DNA of 64,000 nucleotides, from positions 62,001-126,000 of the forward strand of contig JABCPU010000083.1 of assembly GCA_016800925.1 (NCBI GenBank). Reading direction: 5' to 3'. Positions 46,227-57,961 of this stretch are shown in pieces (within the stretch, counting starts at the first letter, position 1; each line of letters begins with the position of its first letter). Both the position numbers and the translations under genes were made by a program. The notes under the pieces were generated by a model. The model did not search any database and was not told the DNA's origin. It saw only the letters and a list, made by a program, of their open reading frames with translations. This stretch comes from Suillus spraguei. Taxonomy: Eukaryota > Basidiomycota > Agaricomycetes > Boletales > Suillaceae.

Positions 46227-47452
46227 CTGCTATAGAATGGCTTGTGCAGAAGCCAAAGAATGATGCTGTAAGTGCTTGCATCTTAGTTTTGAGCTCCCCT
46301 CGCACTTGTGAAGTGCACATTGTTATCTACATAACACATAACATCAATAGGGCAGGCATGTGTGCATGAGCAAGTGACTGCTTACCATTTTGACAAAAGG
46401 AGGTGTTAGTTGGATAGTAAGCCCTGCTATTTTTGATGCCTCTCATCAGGCCTCTTTAGCTAGCTTTGTCTCAACAATCAGTGTCTGAGGAAAGGGTTTG
46501 CGTGTCACAATTAGACAGCGACAAATAGATATTGCAATGACAAGCAAATCCTTTGTGACCTTCTCGAAGTCACAGGCCTTTAATCATTGGCGAGATCCAT
46601 TTGAAGTTTTGCTGAACTTCAGCAATTTGGTTTCTTCATCACTGTCCTGCAGTTGATGCTTTGTCCCGACGACCTGTGGTGAAGCATCTTTGACCACCAC
46701 TTGATTGCAATGGTCACTAGTGTAGTCAGCATCATTCACAAACTCAATGTTGCTTGATTTGTGTTTGTCCTCAGTGCTGCTATTGTCACTGGAGGGCACA
46801 ATGGTTGCAGGAGCTGACAAAAGAGTGTTAGTATTGTAGATGTACACAACATAAGATACAGTACCTTTGTGGTACTTACTGATTGACTTTGGTGCTGAGA
46901 CAGTCAGGCTCAAGTCCATACTCAGGTGGTCCTGACTGAAAGACTTTGGAGCAGAGACAGCTGGTGGGGTTTTGCTCATACTGAACATGAGAACCTGTGA
47001 CTTAGATACCTTTGTAGGTACACAGCGATCTGAGAACTACCATGTCATTGTGAGTAACATGGCACTGAAAGAACAAGACGCCAACCATATTTTCTTCTTC
47101 AGTATCAATATCACTGAGGAGTTCTGCAGGCTCAATGTCGAACTCCTCAGGTTTTTTTTTGTATGCAGCATGCAGTACCTTCAACTAGCATTTTTCCATT
47201 GCTGCTTTGAAGTCTTTGTAGTGGACTTCACCTTGATGAGCTTCTAACACTGTCAAGTAGAATGGTGTCTGTTACTTTAGAATGTTAACTTGCCAAGTCC
47301 TACTTACTTCTGTAGGTCTCTCTTTCAGTTGGTCAGTGTTTGCGACCACTTGCAGTGCACCCTGCAGTTGACTCCATCTCAGTGCATAGGTCTTTCTGGG
47401 CCTTCAAAACAGACATTTTGGCAGGCTTCTTGGAACCTGCTTTTGTGGCCAT

Positions 47453-48656
47453 GATCAATGGTAAGTAGAAATTGTGACAACATAAGTGACAAATGTACCT
47501 TTAAAAATGCTGTGGCAGCATTCAATCAACAAACAAATTTTGAGTTTTGTTGATTTGAATGTCAAATTTTCGTCTGTCCATGTGGTGTCAATTCAACAGT
47601 ATAAGTAAGAGGATTGGAATGACTTTCCTTTCAACCTTATGATCAATACTCCAGTCATATGCAAAATAACCACCTAGTAAGTCACTTCAGCAGGTCCAAC
47701 ACTCACCATGCGCTAATTGAAATTGCAGTTCAGCCTTATCACTGTCAAACGGACCACTGCTGGAGGGCAACAAAGTCAGCACAACGTGAGATACTTGACT
47801 GCATACTCCACCATGACAAATCTGACACTCCACCAGGTCCATACCACCTCTGAGTCAACCATTTCATGTAGTTTGCGCCCCAGGACAGGCTAAGGCTAAG
47901 GGGAGTCCAGCCCCCACTCTTGACATTCTGTTTCCATTGCAACCGTTTCATCAAACACCAGGACCTGTTCAAGCATTGCAAACTTACCTTCGAACTCTGG
48001 TATTGGAACATTGGGATGCAGAGATAAGGCACTGTGATGAAGTGTGCAAAGCTCAACTATTGGAACACTTCCAGGGCCCAGTGACTCACCAACTGTTGGT
48101 GTGGGAGATGATAGCATAGTGTTGGGATGCAGAGAAGAAGCAGTGCAAAGAGGCACACAAGGTTCAAATATCAGAACTCCTACTTGCGGCTCATGATATC
48201 ACTAGCCTAGTTTAGTCAGGTGTCAGTTGGGCATGAAAGGTGGCACAAGATGATGTTAGTAATAGAAAAGATGAGAGAGATGATGATAGTAACCAAGGTT
48301 AATGAGAATGAATCATACATTTGTGGAGGGAAGATATAAAATATGAGAGAGACAAGGCCAATGAGAAAACGGGTAAATAGAAAAGATAAGAGAGATGATG
48401 TGATAGTAACCAAGGCCAATGAGAAAATGGGCAAAGGAAAGGCCATATTCTACATTTGTGCATGCCAGTGGTTAAGGGTTGCATAGTTCTGATTGCAAAG
48501 GAAGATGTCGAAGGGTTAGGGTTGTGGTGTGATATGTGAACTCTATGTTTGTGGAGGGAGAAGTAGAAGGGTTGTGTAGTTCCGATCGCGAAGGAAGATG
48601 TTGAAGGGTTAGGGTTGTGGCATTGAAATTAAGTGTTCCTGGAAAAAACCTAGTAA
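47453..48656. other. Region upstream of the Plavaka gene with direct repeats
   Basis: No intact gene. A WDAE(I/K)(R/K)xC-like coding relic occurs twice (about 48010-48180). Direct repeats of about 120 bp (48255 and 48376: AATAGAAAAGAT(G/A)AGAGAGATG) and about 85 bp (48478 and 48563, each containing GAAGGGTTAGGGTTGTGG) precede the transposase gene. Confidence 0.5.
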
Positions 48657-51600
48657 GTGCATGGGCAGGTTGTGGTAACAGTGGTCAAACCATGCCTTCC
48701 TGTATGTTCTGTGGCAAGGTATCACAGACACATTGCAGGACGTCCTGAATGTCAAAAGCAGTGGGCATCAATGATCAAAGATGTCGAGGCAGAGGATTGG
48801 GATGCACCACCTGTTGACTTTGCCCATGATGATGCTGCTCCATGTCCAGGCCATGTACACTCCCACCCATCTGCTGATATTGACAACAACCCTGCTCCCA
48901 GAAAAAGTCATTGTGTTGCCATTGAGGAAGTCGAGGATGAGGATGAGACATTCTCCCACTCTGGACATTATTTTGAACCTCAAGGAGATGCCAGCTGGGC
49001 GCGCTGCATGAGGGTGAGACAGCTTTTGAAAGACATAGAAGACATCAGGAGGAAGAGGGTGAGCATGCATGGGTGCCCTTTGAAGATGCATAAGTGCTTG
49101 AACGTGGCATTAGTGAGAAGGAAAACTAAATTCACTAGGGAAGAATGGGAATTGGCTCAGTGGCTCATCAAAAATCTTGGTCAGACACGGTGTAAAGATA
49201 CAACCTAGCTTGGGCTGTAGATAAACCGCTGCCTAAACTAGTATGTTAGTCTTGCACTCCATCTAGTCTGCTTCACTTGTAAGAACAAGAGCGTTCGACC
49301 CTAAAGGGGGATGCCTATTTAGTATGGTCAAGTTCGAGTCTAACTTATTTGCGAAACAAGCGTCTGAGTCAGCGGTAAGTTGCCACAGTCAGCGATGATA
49401 CCGCCTGAACTTGTGTCGTGCGCTGCGGTGCTACCATCGTCGAGATAAGGTCAGTAACGGTTGCATCTAGCGAGCGATGTCGAGCGGTGGTCTCAGCGGT
49501 AGTGGTAAGGTTGCGAGCAGTGCAAAGAAACAGTAAAGAAGTCCGCGGTACTTTGAGCGGTAAAGTAGCAGGGCGTGAGAAGTTCAGTCAAAAGTAACAA
49601 TCAAAAGTCCAGCGGTATGCCGGCGGTAATGGAGAATGAGCGTGATGTATTAACGAGCAATAAGGAAACTTTAAAGACTATGTCCACTACTGGGTTGATC
49701 CAGAGCTAGACAATAATCCTGACCTATAGTACATGCAATGGTGTAAAATCAGGTACTGTATCGTGCGGGGTACATAGTGCTTATATCCTAATTTGTATGT
49801 ACTTGGAATACTCTATGCGAGATCAGTAGCGCTGGAGTGTAGTAACCGCCATAAGTAAACATAGCGTGAGGCGCTGCGGCACGAGGCAACATGTAATAAT
49901 GCTTGCCGTGGAATCAGTGATAACAAACGGGAAACAAACTACGCACCAAATGGAGCTATGCGGACGCGGCAAGGACATGGAAGGACATTGGTTCATGGAA
50001 CGTGGTGCGGCAGTCGGTATGGTGTGCGGTAAGCATGGGATGCCGCCGGTTACTGCTAGAGGGGTAAGAAGGCCATGGACTAGTGGTAACTCCTGTAGAC
50101 ATGAGACAGGTGTCAAAATATGGGGTTTTAAGCCCAGCGCCAATATGTTTGTTACAACGGACTGATGAATATTTGAAGTTACCAATAGTATGTTAAAAGT
50201 GTTGACTGAACTCATGATATTGATACCACACAGATGCAAAACCACATGAAAGTCTCGTTCCATAACAACCACTCTTTCTTGCAGAGGGTCAACAATCTTC
50301 CACATGGACCAGGTTGGAGTTGCAGGAAGGTTACTGTCTGGGGTAACCTTGAGGATGATGACAGAGTACCGTTGCAAGAAAATGTTGAGCTTTGGAGCCG
50401 TGATCCTGTAGAGTGTGTCAAGGAGTTAATCGGCAACCCTTTGTTTAAGGCAGATATGGCGTACTCACCTGCCAGAGCATATGTGGACCGTGCAGGCCAA
50501 CATAGAGTGATTGACAAGATGTGGACGGCAGACTGGTGGGGCGAGACACAAGTAAGACTGTTCAAGAGGGAGCAATGAAGAAATAGACTGACATTGTGAG
50601 CAGAAAGCCTTGCCCAAAGGAGCCACAATGGTGCCAATTATTCTATTGTTGGACAAAACCTGCCTATCGCAGTTTTGAGGGGACAAGTCAGCATGGCCAG
50701 TATATATGTCTATTGGCAACATCGCCAAGGCCAAAAGGTGTCAGGCATCAGCACAAGCAACAATTATTATTGGTTACTTACCTGCAGGCAAACTTGACTG
50801 CTTCACTCCCAATGCACACTCGCTGGCCGGATACAGACTCTTTCATCACTGCATGGCTCTACTCCTCCATCCTCTCATAGCTGCTGGACAAGATGGCGCT
50901 GAAATGGTGTGTGCAGACTCACAGATTCGTTGTGTCCACCTGATACTGGCAGCATATGTCACCGACTTTCCTGAGCAGTGCCTGGTTTCCTGTTGCAAGA
51001 AGAATTGTTGTCCAAAGTGTCTGGTGGCAGGGAATGAGCGAGGTGATGGACTCAACTCAGTGATGCATGATCCAGAGTTGACAAAAAAAATTCTGGAAAG
51101 GTGCAAGAATGGTCAGCATCCTCCGGAATTTGAGGAAAATGGTCTACGCGCCGTTTATAAACCATTTTGGGCAGATATGCCTCATTGCAATATCTTCCTC
51201 ACATTCACTCCCAACATTTTGCACCAACTCCATAAAGGAGTGTTTAAGGACCATCTTGTGAAGTGGTACGTCAATATTGTTGGGGAGGAAGAGATGGACG
51301 CATGTTTCAAGGCCATGCCTGACTATCCAGGGCTCTGTCACTTCAAGAAAGGTATATTGGCTGTTAAACAATGGATGGGAAGTGAACACAAAGAAATGCA
51401 ACGAGTATTTATTGGCTTACTCACAGGTGCAGTGCCCAGGTGCATGTTTGACAAGTCTTGAAGGTCATTTTTGTTGATGTTGTGAGGTGCCAGCCGTGTC
51501 TTGGTAGTTGTGCGATCAATTCTTGACTTTTTCTATTATGCACAGCTGCGAATTCACACAATGGACACACTTGAAGCTCTACAGACTGCACTGGCTGTGT

Positions 51601-52755
51601 TTCACACCAATAAAGATGTACTGAAGGAACTCGCCATTCAAGAACACTTCAATATACCTAAGTTACACCAACTGACTCACTATGTTGATTCAATCACCTT
51701 GTTAGGTGCAGCTGATGGCTTCAATACCGAGCTTCCCAAACGCTTGCATATCGACTTCACAAAAAATGCTTACCATGCAAGCAACAAATGGGACTATAAA
51801 GAGCAAATGGCTTTGTGGTTGCAGCAGCAGGAAGCAGTGTTTTTGCGTGGTGCATACCTGCATTGGGAGTCACAACAACCTCTCTTTGCAGGTGGCACAG
51901 AGCATCATTCATTTGGTCCTGACTCAGACTCAGACTCCGAGTCCGAAGACACAGACTCTCCCATCACCACACTGAGCTCACAATTTGCCACTGCTGAAGG
52001 AGTTGTAGTGACCCACATCCTTGCAAAGGTTCCAGCACATCCTCACCAAATGGTTGCTAAAATTGTGACAGCACATGGTGCTATCAATTTTCTCACCACT
52101 CTCCAAACTTTCCTTCACAAGAACCACCCACACACCACCATCGTACCTTCCCTTCACAACCATTTTGATGTTTATCGTCAAGTGGTCATCATAGCGCCAC
52201 CTGATCAACGAGTCAGCGATGTACCAAAGCAGTGGCACATTAGAGCCACACCAGAAGTAGTTGCGTCAGGCCGGAAGCCTAGTTGCCCAGCTTGGTTTGA
52301 CATGGCAATGATATCAGACAGGCCTCGGTCATCTCGCTTGTGGACTCTTGATGGTAAGTTTTTGTTGGTCGCTTAAGGATCATATCTCACAATGATCTCC
52401 TGCAGGTGTGCAAGTGGCTCAGGTTTGCACTATATTCTCTCTCCCTCATCAATTTGGAACATACAGCAGAGCCCTCACTTATATTGAGTGGTTCACACCA
52501 TTTAGACCTCCAGATCCCTCCTCTCAAATGCGACAAGTGTTGTGCTCAACGCACCAACTCCGCCACAATGCGGCTGTAATCCATGTCGACGAAATAGTGT
52601 GTCCATGTCATCTAATACTGAAGATGGGCCAGTCAGTAGATGTGAGGTTGAGAAGTGGAAATGCATATGAGGCGGCAAGTGATTTTTATCTTAATGAGTT
52701 CATCAATGGCGAGATGTTTGGTGTGTCTGTCATAAGTAGTTTAGACACAGGCTAA
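48657..52755 (+). pseudogene. Plavaka-type transposase, split by a solo LTR
   Basis: The N-terminus has a Cys/His finger-like stretch (YHRHIAGRPEC) that is frameshifted against CMFCGK just upstream (48692). After removing the LTR at 49191-50156 the protein continues TDEYLKLPI and, past a short intron, SFHNNHSFLQRVNNLPHGPG, ELWSRDPVECVKELIGNPLF, MSIGNIAKAKR, YVTDFPEQCLVSC, CCPKCLVAGNE, FTPNILHQLHKGVFKDHLVK, then YPGLCHFKKGI, HKEMQRVFIGLLTGAV, LDFFYYAQLRIHTMDTLEAL and EHFNIPKLHQLTHYVDS. This order is characteristic of Plavaka (CACTA-related) transposases of Agaricomycetes. A TGA at 50676-50678 sits inside QF-GDKSAWPVYMS. The final exon ends at 52755. I did not find the terminal inverted repeats. 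Confidence 0.84.
49191..50156 (+). mobile_element. Solo LTR, family 3, copy B (966 bp)
   Basis: TGTAAAGATACAACC to TTTGTTACA, flanked by ACGG on both sides (49187-49190 and 50157-50160). It interrupts the Plavaka coding exon exactly between codons for QTR and TDEYLKL, which confirms the insertion. Confidence 0.92.
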
Positions 52756-53446
52756 TATCACGTGAGTGCAGCCTGTAGCTGTCTGTAGTGAATCTTGACT
52801 TGGCGAACACCTGTAGCCACATGTAGTGCAGCTTGATGCTATATAGTACTATAAACATCTATGTAGTTTAAAGGGTGCCTATGGAGTGCTACAGTGCCTA
52901 CATAGTGCTATATAGCTGTCACCAGGGCTACGGCATTTTTGGTATTTTCCTGAAGTCGCCTTTAGTGCTGGACGCTCGCTTCAGAAAGGACTTCAATGAT
53001 TGTGTTATTATTTGCTTTGACTCGGTTTCTATTTCTATTTTTGTTTATTCTTCACTTTCTTGCAACTTTCCATTGTCTATACATCATGCATCATGCACCA
53101 ACCATTCATATCTCATACTACTTTTCATCCCTTTCATACTTGCCACTTGTTTTTGACAGATGTACAGCACTCCCACAGTATATAAAAACCGCATGTACTT
53201 TTCATACTTCTCAGGGAATAAACCATCCTCAGTCAGAACATCACAGTCTGTCCAAAAAGAGTCTCGCAAAATCCAAAAGAAGTCATCGAAAGTTCTCAAA
53301 ACACTCTCAACCTAATATCATTGTATTCCTCGATGAACTCATCGCATGCCTTATGCAAGGCATGTTAGCGCTGGAAAGCAGCATAAATACACAATACACG
53401 CACTGAGAGGAAATCCCTTGAAAGTCCACCTCGACCGCTCCAGTAA
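52756..53446. other. Region between Plavaka gene and second WD40-TPR-HET gene
   Basis: Contains short repeats built on TGTAGTG and CTATATAG (52780-52910), which may be subterminal repeats of the Plavaka element. The rest carries no recognised gene and probably contains the promoter of the downstream gene. Confidence 0.4.
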
Positions 53447-54388
53447 ATGTCGAACCTTAGTCCAATCACGACCCCCCTGCGAAGGTTTAAATGCCATGGT
53501 CATACAACTGTAAATGGAGTCACTGTTTTCCCCGATAAACAACGGATGATCAGTGTAAGCTCAAGCGACAAGATGCTTGATCTGTGGGACTTGAAGACAG
53601 GTGCTGTATTGAAGAAGATGGAGGGCATAGCAACCGGGTGGAGACATTGGCTGTATCACGGGATAGGGAATTTGTAGCAAGCAGTGATGATGGAGGGGAG
53701 GTCATTGTCTGGAATGGAGAAACTGGAGAATCACACACAACCCATCAAAGCCCACTCTGAAGAGATCAACTCATTGGACTTTTCTGCTGATGGCGCAGCA
53801 CTGGCCACTGGCTCATATGACAAAATGATGAAACTGTGGAACACTCAAACCTGGAAGCAATTGGGAGATCCAATTGAGTGTGGCAGTTGTGTCCGCTCTG
53901 TTCAATATTCACAATCTGGAGAACTTCTTGCCATTGCAACAGAAGAAGGTGTTCAGATTTATAATACAGGCACAAGAGAACATGTCACATTCTTCAAGAT
54001 TCGCTCATTTGAGTCCCCACTCACATGGACGCCCAATGGCACACACCTTCTCATAGGCAATAATAATGCTACCATACATGAATGGGACACAACAACCTGG
54101 CAACAGGTCGGTTACTATCGCTTAGGGACCAGGGAGATTCACCATATCAATTCCATCGCTGTTAATGCTACTGGCACACTCGTCGCAGCCCCATTTAATG
54201 ATCAGCGTATCTATATCTGGCGGCTCTCAGATCAACAACACGTTGCCACCTTTAAGCACTTGTTCTCAGCAGAATGCACCACTTTCTCCATAGACAGCAA
54301 GCACCTCTTCAGCGGAGGTATCGATATGATGGTCTCAGAATGGGAAATACCTAGCGACATCAATTCAAAGGCACGTTTCTGTCCTTGA
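53447..54388 (+). pseudogene. WD40 module of WD40-TPR-HET gene, copy 2
   Basis: Paralogue of 23332-24285 in the same orientation. It begins MSNLSPITTPLRRFKCHGHT and reads to GIATGWRHWLYHGIGNL, where a frameshift (about 53630-53680) occurs in the second blade; the frame resumes at 53684 and runs to 54388. Blades are recognisable as LDFSADGAALATGSYDKMMK, LLIGNNNATIHEWDTTTWQQ and GGIDMMVSEWEIP. The end carries the same cryptic splice as copy 1 (GCAC then GTTTCTG, acceptor at 54420), joining to ILAITTACDACIDGD. Base composition and codon changes indicate free decay since duplication. Confidence 0.75.
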
Positions 54389-54420
54389 TCCATATACCGC
54401 AATTCGAGCATGTTCTGTGC

Positions 54421-57036
54421 AGATCCTAGCTATTACCACAGCCTGTGATGCGTGCATTGATGGAGACCTGTCTACCACCGAAGAACTACTCACGCAAGAG
54501 ATCAATGCAGATATTGATATTAACAATCATATTTCCTATGCCAATCGATCATTTGTTATGGCCAGAAAATATGACTGGGACCACACCCTTCAGGATGCAA
54601 TCAAGGTAAGATTCACTAACTGATCATGACCCCATTACAGAAGGCTAACTCGACAGCGGGATAGTCCATCAGCATCCAACCCTCATTGATGGGCTACATC
54701 TCCAAGGGTATCGCCCTCTGCAGAAAAGGTCTTGTCTGGGATGCGAGGGCAGCATTTAATGTTGCATTCATGTATACCGTTCATTTTCTGCTCTTGATCA
54801 AGGTATGTTACAGTTCCCTCTAATATTATCTGCTTCATTTGCGTATTTCAGGCCATCACCCTCTTCAATGCAGATAAACATGAAGAGGTTAACCTGCTTC
54901 TCAAAGAACTGGCTGCTGGTTGTCCGAATGCTGATACTTGCGCATGCTATATCGTGCAGGTAAGTATCATACAGCCACATTGTGCTATCAACCTCAATTT
55001 TTTCCAACTCACACACATTAGGCATATCTTCGTGTTCAACTCAGAATCAAAGCTTTGACTGACGCACGTCACGATGAAGCTGTTGACCAGTTTATTACTG
55101 CTGTCAACTCTAGCAATTTCTCATCAAGATCACCCATTCATCTTATTTACGAAGACTTGGTGGTGGTATGTTGAGATGATGCATACACAATGCTTTTCAT
55201 AACCGAGTGTTTTGTCCAGCTCTTTGGCTGGGACCTGAAGTCCTTGTGGCAAACAGCATGCCAGAAGCAGTGTGATGCACTCCTTCAGGCAGGAAAACTT
55301 CAAGAGGCCATGAAATCATACCAATACATGATGGCTTTGAGTGACGAAAATACCAAGGCCGACTTCCTTGACTGGTCCAACAGCAAGTCTGGAGTTCCCA
55401 ATGTGACACGGGCTACAATACTTACCCTCATTTAACTCAGCTTTCACAGAAGAATTGAGCGTGCTCTTTCTTATTGATGGAGATACTGCCCTCGCTGCAA
55501 GTGACTATGACAAGGCCATTGATCTATATTCAGCGGCGATTGACTTAGCTTCTGTATCCAATACTGTTTTTGCAAATCATAGTATGGCAAAGTTGGGGAA
55601 GGGGATGTGGATAGAAGCACTTCTCGATGCACAGAATGTACAATGTCATTTCTTGTTTCTTTACTTATTCTTATTGTGGTGATACACAGGTCATCTGACT
55701 CAACCCTTCGTCCCATGTCGGGTATAAGTTGGAGCATGCAGTGTTACATGGTGCACACCGTTATGATGAAGCTATTGCAGCCTTCCAAATGATGCTCTCA
55801 AAACTGGATCATGCCCCTGACACTGATATATGAAGTAAGCCCCAATAATTCACAAGTCAACATGCTTTGACTACTTCTGCAGAGTTGCGCCAGCAGTATC
55901 TCAGTCCATCTGAAGGGTGCACTGGCGAGGAGTGTTTGGAACAAGCGAGGATGGACCTTCCAAGAATTTGTCGCCCCAAAAGTTGTCATCTTCTATCAGA
56001 AGGATTGGTCATTATATCTCGATGATCAGTCTTTCAACCACAAAGAGTCCTTTGCAATCATGAAGGAGTTGGAAGGTGCGACGGGCATAGACGCACGAGC
56101 CCTGATCTCCTTCTGTCCAGGGATGAGCAATGCTTGACAGAGACTTCAATGGGCATCATCACGTGTCACTACATTGCAAGAAGACATTGCATACTCATTG
56201 TTTGGTATCTTCAGTGTACACCTACCTGTAATCTATGGCAAAAAGAAGCAGAACGCACTCGGGCAGCTCCTGCAGGAGATCGTGGCTCGGTCTGGTGATA
56301 TCACCGTCCTCGACTGGATTGGACAACCGTCCGAGTTCAACAGCTGTCTTCCAGCCTATATCACCTCTTATACCACTCCTCCACGCACCTTTCCATCCTT
56401 GTCTGAAGATGAGATTCAGACATTTCTCGCTTTGCTGTGAAAAAATCCCATGACTTTGGATTTGGCTTCGAAACTTTACGATCGGCTTGATAACATGAGC
56501 GCTGCTCGTTTTGCAAACTGCAGACTGCATCTGCCCTGCATCACCTTCCATGTCACAGACATCAGTCTGAGCTATGGTCCATCTCAGCAAACGCATTCTA
56601 TGTATGAAATCAAGGCAGACGGGCTGCACAACCTTCTTATCACAACCAAAGAGCCGATCTCACAGACAAGACTCACTCGGCAAACTTTCGTGCTTGTCCG
56701 TCCCTGGGATGGGTCACTCATCGAACTACCCGACTTTGGAGATTTTCCCAGTGGGGATGATGTGGAGAGTGAGGGGGATTATTGGACACCGCCTTCTTCT
56801 CCATCAGACGACTCACCTGGCCGTTCTTTTCTGAAACAGGAGGTGATTGATCTGGAATTATGAGCATTGTGATTGCTTGTTCTTCTTGGGCAGCCATTCA
56901 GTGTGTTTATGCTAGAGCAGCAGCATGGAGGAGAATACAAGAGGGTCGCATCAGATCATGACATCATTGCGCAAGTCGTCAAAGGCATGACTTCTGTTCC
57001 AGACCTGATGGACATCAAGACGATAGAAATACTGTA
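54421..57036 (+). pseudogene. TPR/HET part of WD40-TPR-HET gene, copy 2, HET core deleted
   Basis: Follows copy 1 (24320-27436) exon by exon through the TPR region (NHISYANRSFVMARKYDWDH; DYDKAIDLYSAAIDLASV). At about 55910 the sequence jumps from the equivalent of 25811 straight to the equivalent of 26314, losing about 500 bp that in copy 1 encode the HET core (LSHRW to DTCCIDK). The remainder is recognisable: LQEDIAYSLFGIFSVHLPVI, DWIGQPSEFNSCLPAYITSY, RFANCRLHLPCITF, and TRQTFVLVRPWDG. Additional stops occur (TGA after GMSNA, TGA after FLALL, TGA after VIDLEL). It cannot encode a HET protein. Confidence 0.8.
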
Positions 57037-57961
57037 GGTGTACGTTTCCCCCTGAATATTAGGGCTCTGAGTGATATTTCATACCCGTGTATATCATATT
57101 ACATGCATGTGCATTGGACTATATTTTCATTTCAAAGCAGACTACGCAGTCCCTATGACATTGCACTTGATCGTCTGAGTCTACAAGCACAGCTGGATTG
57201 AAACTAAATATCAAGTCTTTACCAGGGTTCTGCAGTGCCAGAATCATCATACAACCTGTAAAAGCTAGCACAGCAAAACACATGATCGCAGCGCTATTAA
57301 CGATATAGTCCAACCCAGTGCCATCGAGAAGCTCAAGAACTTTTGAACATATCGTCTTCATTCATTACATCAATTTGAATGACTCGGATACAGGACTGGA
57401 TGTAAGGTCATCAAGATTCAAAGTCAAGGCTATGTCATGAAGGCAACAGGTGGTGGACACAGTTAGAAGAAGACTGTAGGAGCTTCCTGGTAATATCAAG
57501 GCCGATTCCCTGGATGCATACTATAATAAGGTTAAGAAACCATGTGTAAGCTGGACACTTACTACATGCTTAGCACATCAATCACGTGTGACTTACCCCA
57601 TATGTAAATGGCCATGAAAACCCAAACTTGGGTCTCCTACCTACTGCCATCTGCTCATTTGTATAATGTTCTAGAAATGAGTCCATGCTCGTTATGCCTT
57701 TGGCACAGGAAACAAAAGGAGTGCTTCACACTCCTTTTGCTCCCTGGCCAAGGCTTCATCCTAATAATCACTACTTCATGCACCTTAATTTATTCATAAT
57801 TATAGTGGAATTTTCAAACAGACATGTACATTTTGAGCAGCATTTCAAGAAAACCAAGACTAAAATCTACTGCATCATCTAAAAGTGCACTATACATTGC
57901 ATCACTCAGTCCTCTATATAAAAGTACATTGATACATCAATCAATCTCCAATCTCCAATCC
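57037..57961. other. Intergenic, no feature recognised
   Basis: Only short open frames. A minus-strand frame at 57119-57361 contains one hydrophobic stretch (IMCFAVLAFTGCMMILAL) but no family match. Confidence 0.35.

Larger units (their letters stand above)
44095..47452 (-). pseudogene. DUF6532-like gene interrupted by two solo LTRs
   Basis: Minus strand, from MATKAGSKKPAKMSVLKAQK at 47452, through a low-complexity acidic middle (about 47184-46584), to a conserved C-terminal domain. Across a family 3 LTR (45279-46226) one exon rejoins to read FFGFCTSHSIAAIKQNRNLA followed by ECLKDGSCFIFK. Next come MWFANCNDEGVIHSKYFDRF (about 45100-45000) and IECCINRWITRVKEDIKFSS (about 44940-44880). A second solo LTR (44208-44681) precedes the last residues (TPIGFMDDIFDDAIQEYEAE) and the stop at 44095-44097. 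The pattern fits DUF6532, a domain of unknown function abundant in Agaricomycetes. A TAG near 47188 and the insertions mean it is broken. The domain name is from memory and unverified. Confidence 0.62.

Noticed and set aside
48500..48625. GGGTTAGGG motifs as telomeric sequence
   Set aside because: Only one short motif in each of two direct repeats; no array of TTAGGG units.
57119..57361. 80-codon minus-strand frame with a hydrophobic stretch
   Set aside because: No start context, family match or neighbouring exon to support it.
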